DNA of 64,000 nucleotides, from assembly GCF_001638985.1 (NCBI RefSeq), contig NW_017265138.1, positions 620,001 through 684,000 of the forward strand, written 5' to 3'. The notes under the pieces are model-generated. The model was not told the DNA's origin. It searched no databases and saw only the letters and a program-made list of their open reading frames with translations. Origin of the DNA: Phycomyces blakesleeanus NRRL 1555(-) (lineage: Eukaryota; Mucoromycota; Mucoromycetes; Mucorales; Phycomycetaceae). Every line of letters starts with the position of its first letter. Positions within the stretch are counted from its first letter, which is position 1. Both the position numbers and the translations under genes were made by a program. Below are positions 1 to 24,876 of the stretch, one piece after another.

Positions 1-1477
1 CAACATTGACTCTATCTTACCTATCAAAAAGACCCTTCGTGACAATACTGTAGCCACCCTACAGCGTATAGACTCTAGCAATATTCCCTTGGTCCAATAT
101 CTTCATGAATTATTTAATGGCGAGATTGAATCCGGGTAAAGAATAAGAGTAATATAATATAATATAATATAATATAATATGAGCTATATAAGTATAAAGT
201 ATAAAAAGATGGTAATTGTTGACAGCAACTTATATATATATATATATTTGAGTGATTAATTTGGATCAATTTGGATTTATAGATCAACATATCCTCAAGA
301 AGAAACCTTGTCGTTTACTCAATTTAAAGACTATTTCTTATCGTGAGTTTTGCTAGTATTTGAAAATGAAATAAAAATACAGTAAAAATACAATTGCCTA
401 TAGTTAGACTTATAGCCAGATTATTATATTATATTATATTATATTATATTATATTATATTATATAATATGTGTAAAAGTATTCAGCTATTTAATATATAA
501 ACATTAGATACGATGCCTTTGTTCTTACAAAAGAATTAATCGAAAATGACAAGGTCTACAATTACGCAGATCAAGTAATTGGAATGTACTATGTCAAACC
601 AAATTATCCTGGCCGTGCATCTCATGTAAGCTATGATGATAATTATTACTACTACTTATAAAAAAAACCCAGCTGTCATGGTGATTAGTGGTAACTATGA
701 AATAAAGTGAGATAGAAGTGAGATGATGAAGGCGGTGGAAGGCGGGGGTTAAGGTAGGCAAATGAATTGACCCCAAATAATAACGTCTTTTTATAAAAAA
801 TAAAAATAAAAATAAAAATTGGGGAAATAACTTTACCCTATATATATCCTCCAACTAAACCCGCTCCATCAACACTTACCAAAACTTGTATAATATGTGT
901 ATGGATTCCAACACACAATAATTGATAATAATATTAATCTTTGTTTTTTTTTTTTAACAAAAATATCTATCTTATACATGTTCTTATAGATATGTAACGG
1001 TGGATTCTTTACTTCTCCTATTCACCGAGGCCTTGGAGCTGGCGTGGCTTTGGGAGAGACTTACTTGATCATTGCCCCAGCCCTTGGTTACAAAGCGTCC
1101 ATGTTCAACCTCGTTTTTGTCAACAATGAGGCTTCAATTCGTATCTGGCGCCGACTCGGGTTCCAAGAAGTTGGAAGAGTACCCAAGGCTGCAAGGTAAT
1201 TATTATTACTATATGAGCAATAATATAGCTATCTAGATAAAGAGATAGAGATAAGGATAAGGATAGATGTTGGATCTGTGAGTAAGGGATATAGATATAT
1301 TGCATAATTAATTGTCACACGAATATATACTAATAATATCAATACACATATTTAACGGGTTTTTTTTATTGTATTGTGTGATTTAAACTTTATAGACTCA
1401 ACAATTGCCCTGGAGAATTGGTAGATGCACTGATGTTCTACTATGACTTTACAGCGGAGAAAAAGAGCAGCAAGTAG
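1..1477 (+). CDS. Mpr1-like GNAT N-acetyltransferase, 5' partial
   Basis: The 3' part of a GNAT-fold acetyltransferase gene; the start lies left of the window. Exons read as <1-135, 283-342, 508-625, 990-1195 and 1396-1477 with GT-AG introns, stop TAG at 1475-1477. The translated part holds YVKPNYPGRASHICNGGF, the GRGxG-like acetyl-CoA loop (HRGLGAGVALGETYL), and a C-terminal FNLVFVNNEASIRIWRRLGF core. This order is typical of the fungal Mpr1/ppr1 group, which acetylates toxic proline analogues such as azetidine-2-carboxylate and protects against oxidative stress. Substrate is inferred from family only. It converges on the WDFY3-like gene. Introns 1 and 2 carry complementary pentanucleotide repeats (see findings). 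Confidence 0.85.
151..180 (+). repeat. (AATAT)6 microsatellite in intron 1
   Basis: Six perfect copies of AATAT inside the first visible intron of the acetyltransferase gene. It is the reverse complement of the repeat in the next intron. Confidence 0.95.
420..465 (+). repeat. (ATATT)n microsatellite in intron 2
   Basis: At least seven perfect copies of ATATT inside the second visible intron. It can base-pair with the AATAT array in the preceding intron across the 60-nt exon at 283-342. Confidence 0.95.
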
Positions 1478-1924
1478 ACTACATGTCAAAAATGACAGTA
1501 TTGTTAACTATATATGTATCAATAAAACCAAATAATAGTAGTAATAATAACAGTATATAAAGGTGTCGTTAATCTGTTTCTGAGGATCAAATTAGCTATC
1601 AAATGAAATGAAACGGATGATAGCAGTAAAATGATTAGAATATTACCAAAACAAACATAGTACACAATAGTCAGAACTAAGGACCTTGTTACTTGGGTAG
1701 ATGCACTAGTTATTTTAAGGCTATACCAATACTTCTTTCTTTTTGTTAAAAAAAAAGAAGTATTGATCTGATCTTATTTGACGCAACTTTGATTTTAATC
1801 TTATCTACGTTTTATTGTGTCAAATTTTATAACAAATCAATACAGATAAAGATAATAAGATTGATATATATATATATTGATAACGGTAAAATTCTATTGC
1901 ACTTAATCTAGTATAGTGTATTTT
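1478..1924. other. intergenic region between convergent 3' ends
   Basis: AT-rich spacer between the acetyltransferase stop and the WDFY3-like stop. It will hold the 3' UTRs and poly(A) signals of both genes. I see no ORF or RNA gene. Confidence 0.6.
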
Positions 1925-15886
<13,962 letters not shown>

Positions 15887-16180
15887 TACTGAAAATCGGG
15901 TGATAAGGATAAAAGTAAAAATGAAATCTATACAAAAAAAAATAACCAACCAGACAAGAAAGTAAAAAGAGAAAAATTGAGAGGAAGGGGGTGGGGGAAG
16001 GAAGTCGAGTAATTTGCATGGCCGTGACACAGCCGGTTGATCGATAGGTGTTTATGGTATGTTTTATTGCATAAAATAAATGCTCATTTGGCATACAAAA
16101 ACACGCACACACTCACCCATTTACACTTGTACGCACACACACATATATATACACACATGCTCATTTACGCATTCACACCT
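15887..16180. promoter_or_regulatory. upstream region of the WDFY3-like gene with CA/TA-rich tract
   Basis: Spacer between the WDFY3-like start and the stop of the retroelement-derived gene (both on the minus strand). It holds a CA/TA-rich simple tract at about 16104-16160. An AG just upstream of the ATG at 15886 could be the 3' end of a 5' UTR intron. No defined promoter motif is claimed. Confidence 0.4.
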
Positions 16181-17599
16181 TTAGTTTAGTACATGAATTG
16201 AAAAGGCGGCATTTTTGTTCATAAAGTGAATAGTTCTGTTTTCTACATTAAAAGTAGCATGGAATAGATAAAAGAAATCTGTTCCGAGTACTAATTCCAC
16301 TTGGCCGCCATAGATCATCGGCATAACTTGGATGAGCATTTCGGAGCGAAGTTTGTGATCTTCAGGGTGGACAACAGGAAACTTGACTGCTCCAATACTT
16401 TCTTCAATCTGACCAAACTCTGTCCTAATATCAAATCCTAATGAACGATCTAGTTCCAGACCGAGTCGTTCCTGGAGTGCAATTGACATCGCAGAGCCTT
16501 CCCATCGTTTTCGTGCCAACATGCCCTTGAATTTCTTGCGATTCAACTCGAATTCCAAGAATCCAAGATTAACATGACGGTGTGCAGCAGGAATATAGTA
16601 GCACAAGCTATAAGGGTTGTATTGTGCCCGATAAAAATCAGAGTTGTATTCAACTTGATTCTCTAATGCCCGTTTGATTGCAGCTTTCGATACTGAGGTT
16701 GAAGTTGTTGCCGCTGTTGCAACTGTAGCTTCTGAAGCTGCAGCTGGCTTCTTCCTTTTCTTCTTTTTCTTTTCCACTTGTACAGGTTTAACTTCCGGAT
16801 GAGGATCAGCCTCTGGGTCTGGTTTACATTCTGCTTTAACCTCTGCTTTAACCTCTGCTTTAACCTCTGCTTTAACTTCTGGTTTAACTTCTGGTTTAAC
16901 TTCTGGTTTAACATCTTGCTTAACACCTGGTTTAATTTTTGACTCTTCTGCTGGTAAGCTGACTTTCTCTGCAATAGATGGCTCCAGCTCCTTTGGTTGT
17001 GGATTGAGGATACTTTCTAAAAGTTTCATGGTCATCTTCCCTTTGTTTTTTCGCAGAGGCTCGCCATGATTTGATGACGTTGATGTAGTGTGCTTTCTGC
17101 TAGGGTGATCTCCAGGGATAAAATATCCAGATTGGATCAAGTCTTTCGCCTCTCTTTTTTGAAACATATCTAGCCTATCTGTCCTCTCAACGCCAAGCAT
17201 TGCTGATACTTTTATTGCGTGATGCCGTGCTGCTTTGGCTGCTTCTGTCCATGAGTTGAAGAGATACTCCATTGGCTCCACAAGGCGTTTCCAGCGGGGA
17301 TGAAGATTCATTACAAACAGGACCACAAGCTCAAGCTCAAGAGGTTTCCACTCAAGTTTCTGTATCTTCGTGTTGAATTCGATAATGTACTCATCCAAGC
17401 TCTTTATCAGTTCGCTTTGTTCTGCTGCAAGTTGTGCTCGTAATGGCGTATTTGATCGCAGCCAAGTCGAAGGAGGTGTATTTTCTTTACTATTAATACC
17501 GCTTGTTCCTGTGCTATTGCTAGCCGACTGTGCTTTCTGTCCGCTCGATCCATTCGCTTGTTTTGATTTAGGTTTCGCAATGCTATGCTTTTTCCCCAT
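16181..17599 (-). CDS. retrotransposon Gag/retropepsin-derived protein, probably domesticated
   Basis: An uninterrupted 472-aa ORF with no intron. Residues about 60-150 resemble the second half of a Ty3/Gypsy-type Gag capsid (YIIEFNTKIQKLEW, LVVLFVMNLHPRWKRLV, WTEAAKAARHHAIKV). A low-complexity linker follows with 12-nt tandem units giving EVKP/EVKA repeats and a KKKKKRKK block, a likely nuclear signal. The C-terminal 130 residues fit a retropepsin-like fold (ALQERLGLELDRS, then VLGTDFFYLFHATFNVENRTIHF split as VLGTDFFYLF and VENRTIHF), but where a D-T/S-G active site is expected the sequence reads ARKRWEGSAMS. There is no zinc knuckle, reverse transcriptase, integrase or LTR next to it. The intact frame between two housekeeping genes suggests selection. 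Function unknown. Confidence 0.7.
   Translation of the reverse strand: MGKKHSIAKPKSKQANGSSGQKAQSASNSTGTSGINSKENTPPSTWLRSNTPLRAQLAAEQSELIKSLDEYIIEFNTKIQKLEWKPLELELVVLFVMNLHPRWKRLVEPMEYLFNSWTEAAKAARHHAIKVSAMLGVERTDRLDMFQKREAKDLIQSGYFIPGDHPSRKHTTSTSSNHGEPLRKNKGKMTMKLLESILNPQPKELEPSIAEKVSLPAEESKIKPGVKQDVKPEVKPEVKPEVKAEVKAEVKAEVKAECKPDPEADPHPEVKPVQVEKKKKKRKKPAAASEATVATAATTSTSVSKAAIKRALENQVEYNSDFYRAQYNPYSLCYYIPAAHRHVNLGFLEFELNRKKFKGMLARKRWEGSAMSIALQERLGLELDRSLGFDIRTEFGQIEESIGAVKFPVVHPEDHKLRSEMLIQVMPMIYGGQVELVLGTDFFYLFHATFNVENRTIHFMNKNAAFSIHVLN
16830..16915 (-). repeat. 12-nt tandem repeat encoding EVKP/EVKA
   Basis: Tandem 12-nt units (plus strand CTCTGCTTTAAC and TTCTGGTTTAAC) inside the retroelement-derived ORF. 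They encode a charged Glu-Val-Lys-Pro/Ala linker and stay in frame because the unit length is a multiple of three. Confidence 0.9.
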
Positions 17600-17981
17600 G
17601 ATGAGACGTACTGCATGGTCAATATCGGTCCTTCAAATAGACACCTTGGAGGCAAGTGACGGCTCTTTTAAGAAAAACTACTTGATCACTATTTGAACAA
17701 ACAATATCATGCTTTTGTCTCTTTTAATTGATTAAAAAATAAAAGAACAAACCCACGTACAAGTAATATAAATTTTACAATGCTCCCGCCTATGAATATA
17801 TACCCTCATTTTTTGCTTTGATTTTTTATTAAACAAGACCTGTTAATGAATGTAGTCGTTGTCAAAAACGGAGAACAAAGTTATCCCAATTGCATGTCCG
17901 CTACCGAGTTGGTGTTCTTCTATATCTCTCCCTTTCATTTTTTTATCTTCTTTTTCTTTTAGTAATTAGCTTTCTGTGACC
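17600..17981. promoter_or_regulatory. shared upstream region of divergent genes
   Basis: A 382-bp spacer between the start of the retroelement-derived gene (minus) and the Rab escort protein start (plus). It contains pyrimidine-rich stretches just before the ATG at 17982, typical of fungal promoters. No specific operator is visible. Confidence 0.45.
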
Positions 17982-20371
17982 ATGTCCAACGAAAATCTTC
18001 AGTTGGAAGAAACTCATTTCGACGTTATCGTCTTAGGCACAGGTCTAGTAGAGTCTATAACAGCTGGGTAAAATAAACTTAAAATACGCAATACTATCTC
18101 GGAACTTGCTGGATAACAAAGCACTGAGTAGTTCACTTGCTCGCGCAGGCCAAAAAGTCCTCCATCTCGACAGCAATCCTTTTTATGGAAGCAATTGGAG
18201 TGTTTTTGGATTTAGAGAACTTTTAGAATGGAGTGAATCCGCCCAGAATAGTAATGAAGACCCAAATATTCCATCCCATACAAAATCTCCTGGTAAATCA
18301 CCCATTTAAACTGAAAGTCTCTTGAATGACCTTTGACATTGGATTATGAATGTAGTTGATGCAGAGACGTTTACTATTGAATACGAGAAATCGTGTCGAG
18401 AAAACTTTAAAAATGTCGAGTTTTGCTTATATGGATCACGAGATACTGAATCCCCAGTTCTGTTCGACCAACAATCTAATACCACACAAGAATTATTGAC
18501 TGTCGCCATCGAAACACAGCTCGAGGACATATTAAAAAAAGCTATAGCAAAAGATAGAGATATAGTTAAGAGCTTTATTAAAAAAGAGGCAATAGAACTG
18601 GCTGGTGAAAAGCACCCTGTTGATCTGTCACAAAGTATTGCCAAGCTGCATGTTCTTTATAGTGCATTGAGTGTCTCAAGATCATACAACCTGGATATGG
18701 CGCCCAAGCTGCTATCATGTCAGGGCGAGCTTATTGAGACCTTGATTCATAGCGGTGTTGGCCGTTATTTAGAATTTAAGAGTGTGGATGATATTTTTGT
18801 GTTTGACGATAAGACTAAAGGACTGGAAAAGGTACATAAAAAACCTAAACGTAATTTATATGGTTGCTAAATATGCATATATATATATATATTACTGTTG
18901 TGTATCGATGGTTAGGTTCCAAGCTCCAAAGAAGACGTGTTTACGAACAAGGCTATCAGCTTGATTGACAAGCGAAAATTAATGAAATTCTTAATGTATG
19001 CTGTCCATTATGAGGATGACGAGACACTCCTTCAAGGTATGTGGGAGATTTTAGCTTTACAAATAATAATGATCCAATTTTCTAGAGTCAAAGGAAATTC
19101 CATATGTCCAGTTTTTAGAAAAGAACTTTAAAATTACTGGAAAGCTCCAAACAGCTATCATTTATGCTATTGCCCTTTCCGATATTAACAGTAGGTTAAG
19201 CACTATATGAACTGTTTTTTCTCTACTAATGAGATTATATATATATCTATCTATAAAGCTTTGGCAAAGGATGGTCTTGATCGCACAAAGTCATTTATGA
19301 CATCTATCGGACGCTTTGGAAGAGGTGGATACTTATGTCCTTTGTATGGAGGAGGAAGTGAAATTGCTCAAGCATTCTGCCGGTAAAAACTATTAAGAAA
19401 TTCTTCGACGCCTTTTGTATATCATTTCACATATAATCTAACATATATATATTAGTGTATGTGCTGTATATGGTGGTATATATATACTTAATCATCCGGT
19501 CGAAAAATTCTGTACCGAAAAGGGCACGGGTGAATGCATAGGTGTAGTAACTGTGGATGGACAAACATTCCACTCCAAAACTATGATAGCTGGTGTGGAT
19601 TACCTTTCACCTAGATGGCTTCCTCCAGCCTCTTCATTAGAGTAAGTATTGACCTGAAAATATTACACCTTTTTGGATATTATTTTAACATCTTGTTTTG
19701 GCACAGAACTTGGGTAGCTAGAGCTATTCTGGTAACAGAATCACCTTTGAATATTAAATCTACCGAAGAAACCAATGCCGGTCTTGGATATAGTTTATTC
19801 CCAACCAACAGTGAAGCTGGAAACACATATGCACCTATATTTATGCTTCATCAAAACCAAGAAACAATGACTTGTCCCAATAACCAATGTAAGTGAATTT
19901 AAGCACAACGATATATATCACTTTTTATAATTATTAACAACATTTTCCTTTAGATGTCACATATCTGTGGACTAATTGTGGGAAACAACACACAAGCAAT
20001 AATTCATTACAGAAAGCAATTAGTATACTATTGGAAAGATCATCTGAATCAGGTATAAATATATATATATATATATTAAAAAAAAAGCTTTATATTTTGC
20101 ATGTGTGTTAACGTCATTCTTGCTATCTGGACTCTCAGAGGAAATATCTTTTGTCAAGCCTCTCTTTGCCGTATATTATCATCAGCGTGTGCGTAGTATA
20201 CATACTGAAGGTTGGAACTTACCTACAAATGTGATTGGTTGTAGCACACCAAATGGCTCCCTTGATTTTGAAGATGCTGCTACAGAAGCTCATGCCATCT
20301 TCCGTCGCTGTACTCCAGAAGGGACGGAGTTCTTACCCCCAAATGAACAGGATGTTGAAACTGAAGACTAA
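17982..20371 (+). CDS. MRS6: Rab escort protein (Rab geranylgeranyltransferase component A)
   Basis: Begins ATG at 17982 with FDVIVLGTGLVESITAG, the Rossmann-like dinucleotide-fold signature shared by Rab GDI and REP, then ARAGQKVLHLDSNPFYG. Exon starts include 18132, 18356 and 18916, all GT-AG. Later blocks are KVPSSKEDVFTNKAISLID, KRKLMKFLMY, SFMTSIGRFGRGGYLCPLYG and VCAVYGGIYILNHPV. The long acidic insert between the N-terminal domain and KVPSSKEDVF separates REP from the shorter GDI. The product presents newly made Rab GTPases to geranylgeranyltransferase II in the cytosol. The stop TAA ends at 20371. It converges on YIF1. Confidence 0.9.
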
Positions 20372-20741
20372 TCTTAATGCTTTTATCTTCATTATCTACA
20401 AAAAAAAAGCCTTTACTGAAAATCTGAAATATTTACCAGAGACTGGGCGACAATATATCGGTTTATCTATTTATTTATTTTTGTCTTGCTTTTAATCAAG
20501 TAGATCATACACTAGTTACATTTTTTTTAAAAAAAAGTATATGATATATATAAATATAAACTATTATGACATGTTCCGCCTTGTATGTCTAATTAGTTTT
20601 GAAATAGTATACTAATCCTCTATTTGTTTACATGTTTATTGAGCGACCTTAAACAACTAACTATAAAGGGTAGTTTTGAAAAGTTTTTGTTGAAAATGCT
20701 TTTATGAAATAGTTCCGTTTATTTTAATTTATTTTGTGGTA
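20372..20741. other. intergenic region between convergent REP and YIF1 genes
   Basis: AT-rich spacer holding the two 3' UTRs. No ORF or RNA gene is visible. Confidence 0.6.
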
Positions 20742-22144
20742 CTAGTTAATAAGGAAGAACATATACAACATTTGGAAGGCAGCAATCATAAGTAAGAACC
20801 ACATACGTCTCTTACGCTGAGGGTTCAAAGTAGAGGGACCTGCTGCAGAATCAGGCAAAATTACATAGCGCATTGACCGAAGCTAGATATGAATATAATA
20901 GTATTGATTAAAACCTTTATGCAACTTCACTAGTTCATCCTTTACATTGCTTTTTGCTTATTTTACTTACCAAGAAAAATCCAATACTAAAGCCTGTGTA
21001 GAGAAATACGACCCAGGATACCCAACCCTTTGCGCCCAAAAGATCCACCACATCCACAACAATAATACACACATATTTATATCCATAATACGCAATTAAA
21101 TCGAGAAGAGAGGCTTCAAATGGTATGCTCAAGAAATAACAGCCCAAGCGTGTGAATACAAGTTCTGTAAAAGCGACAGCTGTAGCAGTCGACGCTGCGA
21201 CATAGAGTTTCTCGGGATGGAATCTAAAAGTAGTAAAATCCTCGTCAACATCCCGTCATTTGTTTAAATTTCCCATTTACTTACGATCCCTGCCGTCCGG
21301 CAGCAAGACCACACAGAAGAATATAGGTCACCAATGCCATCACTAGAGTCTATGTGAATAATCTTGCCATATTTATGTAGAGAATGTCATAAAGCTAATT
21401 TCTATACCTGGAATATAAAGATCTGGGGAGTTGATATCCTCTCTAGGTGGTCTAAAGCCATCCATCTGCCCCGTTTCTGTTCGTCTTATTGATCTGCTCC
21501 ATGGCTAAATATAAGTAAGATATAAGTCCCGAGTTTTCTATCATGCTTTTCCAATCTTACCGAATGTCTCCAAGGGAATAAGAGAAGCTTTAACTTTGTA
21601 ATTACATACATGTTGTTCACATTAAAGTAGTGTCTCAATGCAGGCATGTTAACCCATTGGTTGAACTAGATTGTAAGGATGAGTATATATGTTTTTTCTT
21701 TCTAAAAGGATCTTGATGACCTACATTTCTTTCCATGTAGGCTGTACCCTGAGCAACAGCATTACCAGCAAACTGCATTCCCATCTGAGCAGCAGGATCA
21801 TTGAACCCAAACTGTGAATATAAGTTTCCTTGAGGTTGATTTGGAGCATAAGCATTTGGAACGTATCCTTGTTGTGTATTTTGGGCATACTGGTATTGTT
21901 GTTGCTGTTGTTGTTGTTGTTGTTGTTGAGGATGATACTGCTGCTGCTGCTGCTGCTGTTGTTGTTGTTGTGGCAAACCTGGTGAGAGAGATGGCTGATG
22001 AACAGTTCTATTGAAGTTTGGGATAGGATGTTGAGGTACTGGATGTTGTAATGGAGGAGGGGAACGTCCATTTAAAGGAGGTGTCCCATATGAAGCATCT
22101 CCTTCGTAGTAATTGTAATTTTGATTGCCATTTGATGGATACAT
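20742..22144 (-). CDS. YIF1: Yif1 family ER-Golgi transport protein
   Basis: Starts at 22144 with MYPSNGNQNYNYYEGD and ends with TAG at 20744-20742. The N-terminal cytosolic part is Pro/Gln-rich with a glutamine tract, then QFGFNDPAAQMGMQFAG. After the first intron comes FNQWVNMPALRHYFNVNNMY and KLKLLLFPWRHS, the Yif1 hallmark. Four or five hydrophobic segments follow (TLVMALVTYILLCGLAAG, DLIAYYGYKYVCIIVVDVV, WVSWVVFLYTGFSIGFFL, MWFLLMIAAFQMLYMFFLIN). Yif1 pairs with Yip1-family proteins in COPII vesicle budding and fusion. Several short introns interrupt it. It diverges from the presenilin gene. Confidence 0.9.
21893..21972 (-). repeat. polyglutamine tract (CAA/CAG) in YIF1
   Basis: Two blocks of Gln codons (mainly CAA, with a pure CAG run in one block) separated by a short YHP motif. 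They encode about 20 glutamines in the cytosolic N-terminal region of Yif1 and are a likely length-variable site. Confidence 0.9.
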
Positions 22145-22950
22145 TGTATTCAGTCTAAAAGAGAGGAAAAAGAAACCAACTTTGAACGCGACGTGTCGCA
22201 AACTCGAAGGTTAACCTGCTACCTCTTCTGATTGGCTGATCCCACCGGTTTGCTGACGTGCCTGTCTACAAACATCGCCCCGACCCATCATTAAAATGAA
22301 TTCTTGGCTGGGTAGATATAGGCACCTGACCTAGTACAGAGTGTAATTATATTATCTATTGAAACATTCATTTTATTCTGCTTTAATATAGTAAGGTTTG
22401 ACTATGAAAGAGAGTAACAATACAAAAATGATGGGTGGCCTTTGCGAGGTTTCGTGATCCGAGACAATGCAACAAACACTTTACCGTTGAGCGATTCCTT
22501 ATGTAAAATCAATAGGAATAATAATATTTTTTGGCAGTAAAGATGTTCTACTGTATCACGAGCACATTTGATCCCATTTACGTTTTTCAATTCAATTCAT
22601 CCTCACAAAAGAGTAAACTGGTGATGCATTTCTTATTGTTAATCAATTTCCTTTTTTGGATTAAAATATCACATTTCCATTTTCATTTCTACTTTGAGCA
22701 TCTTCAAGGTTAGGAGTAAAGTCTATAATTTGAATAGAGATATGAAAATGAAAGGGATAAAAAGAATATTTAGATTTTATATAGTGCTTCTTATTAACTA
22801 AAGAAAGTACAAGAGTAAATAGTTTTTCAGAATGTAGATACGTAGGAGCTGTAGTTTACTTTCAAGGCCATCTAGGGTGATTGAATTTACATGAACGCCT
22901 TTTTTGGAAGTAAAGGTACAAGAAGCCAGGCTGCTTGATAGCATACAAAT
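22145..22950. promoter_or_regulatory. divergent promoter region of YIF1 and presenilin
   Basis: An 806-bp spacer between two divergent starts. It has an inverted CCAAT box (ATTGG within TGATTGGCTGAT, about 22229-22240) near YIF1. Short ORFs here have no family resemblance and are not called. Confidence 0.45.
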
Positions 22951-24876
22951 ATGCAAGCAGAAAATTCTGATTCATCAGATGATCAGCTACCATTGCTGCC
23001 TAATGTACCAGAGCTTGATGTTCATATTCTCGATGAGGTTAATTTAGTTAATTTCACATGTTAATCTCAAATAAAATCTGACATGTTTCTTCAAAAATAA
23101 TAATTCCAATAATACAATAGCCATCTAATGAATCACCATCAGTTTTGTCGAACGATCCAGCCACGCGTCTGAGAGATCTTGTTCGCTTTTACATGAACCA
23201 GCTTACACTACTATTTTATCCTTTACTGGTTACATTTGGGTTGATTTGCTGGTTAGAGACAACCCTGAATATGGATCCCTTACAAGAAAGGTACACAAAA
23301 AATATATATTATGTAAGAGCGAGCATATTGACTATTCAACTTGCTTGTTTTAGCGGGGAATCTAATACAGATGAAGATATATCAATGGGAGACATTATGG
23401 AACAACTAGGCAGCAGTATTATTTATGCTCTGTCTATGGTACTTGGAATTGCTATGATTACAATGATGTTTGTCCTCTGTTTCAAATATAGATTTTACAA
23501 GGTATTTCTTTTTTTAAAAAAAAAGAAAAGAGATGGTTTATATAATTTACTCAATTAAAAATCTTGAAAAGGTGATGTTTCTCTGGCTAGGGTTTTCTGT
23601 ACTCTCAATCCTAGGCGTTACTGTATCTACAATATGGATGTAAGTACTATGGATAATTAAAGCTACTAAATATTTATGCTAAAGAACACATACGTACGGT
23701 TTAGTGAATTGATGGAGATTTTCAATCTACCCATTGACTGGATAACATTTGTGGCCTGCATGTGGAATTTCTCAGTAGTGGGAATTATCGCTATTTTCTG
23801 GAGTGACGGTCCATTATGGCTACAGCAAGCTTATCTGATATTTATCAGCACTGCAACGGTAGGTAATCAAGAGGAAAAATATAGAGGAATAATGAGCTTA
23901 TTTTTTTGTTCTGATATTAAACAGGCTATAAGCTTGTTACGACTTCCACCATGGACAGTCTGGACAGTCTTGGTAGCTATTGCAGTCTATGGTAGAAATT
24001 ATACAATGAGTTATCTATTTATTATATATTGACTCAATTCTATAGATGTATTTGCTGTGCTTTGCCCAGGTGGACCCCTTAAGCTTTTGTTGGATATTGC
24101 TGAAGAACGAGATGAAGACGTTCCTGCCTTAATATACACTGCTGGAATGGCTAGTCTAGAAAATACAAGCGAAACTATTGGGATTTATCACACGGAGGAA
24201 ACTCCCTGTGCCTCCTCTTCGAAAAAACCGTGGACATTGTTTAACAAGAAAAAGAGTGGTTATGAAAGGATTATAGGAGAAGAAGGCGATGTTGAAAATA
24301 GTATAAACACAAACTCTGTAAACACGCACATTATACATAATTCTTCAGATGGTCCATTTATTCAAGAAGGCAGGGAGAGTGAATCGGAAGGTATGCTAGA
24401 AGCTATTTCTTATATAAAAGAAAAGAAAAAATAAAACAAACTTACGTTATAAAAACCTTAGTTCTTCAAGAAGAAGATTGGAATTCTGTTAAACTAGGGC
24501 TTGGAGACTTTATCTTTTATGGAGTGCTTATTGGTATGTTCTTAATTTTATATCTGTATAAAAACCATTTTATATCTTATCTCCAAACTTATATAGGGAG
24601 AGCAGCCGCTACAGATGCAATCACAGTATGCTCATGTATAATATCTATATTTACGGTAACCGCGCATAAGGCTACTATTATATATGTAACTAATTATTTT
24701 TCACATTATATTTACAGGGACTATCATTGACAATCTTGATACTAACTGTAAAACAGCAACCATTGCCTGCACTACCAATATCTATTCTTTTTGGAAGTTT
24801 GACGTATGCCATTGGGAGCTATATAACTACCAATATGGTAATACATTCTCTAGTAGACGGTGTAATCATTATATAA
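22951..24876 (+). CDS. PSEN: presenilin (gamma-secretase catalytic subunit, GxGD aspartyl protease)
   Basis: Starts ATG at 22951 (MQAENSDSSDDQLPLLPNV) and ends with TAA at 24874-24876, with roughly nine short introns. Hydrophobic segments include LTLLFYPLLVTFGLICW, SIIYALSMVLGIAMITMMF and WITFVACMWNFSVVGIIAIF. The first catalytic Asp is formed across a splice site: exon ...AVY plus D VFAVLCPGGPLKLLLDIA, the presenilin YD motif. The second is in KLGLGDFIFYGVLIG (about 24490-24535). The third signature, PLPALPISILFG (the PAL motif), lies at about 24760-24795. A charged loop of about 100 residues separates the two aspartates. Family knowledge: the protein cleaves type I membrane stubs inside the bilayer, together with nicastrin, Aph-1 and Pen-2. 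None of those partners is in the window. CPGGPLKLL argues for presenilin over signal peptide peptidase. Confidence 0.92.

Noticed and set aside
16663..16974. 103-codon ORF overlapping the retroelement-derived gene in another frame
   Set aside because: Its LNQKLNQKLKQR repeats are a frame-shifted reading of the 12-nt satellite in the longer, better supported 472-aa frame.
17982..20371. Rab GDI instead of Rab escort protein
   Set aside because: The long insert after the first domain and the start GTGLVESITAG fit REP; GDI is shorter and has a GTGLxECILSG-type start.
22951..24876. Signal peptide peptidase instead of presenilin
   Set aside because: CPGGPLKLL after the first Asp and the long charged loop before GLGDF are presenilin features; SPP proteins lack them.
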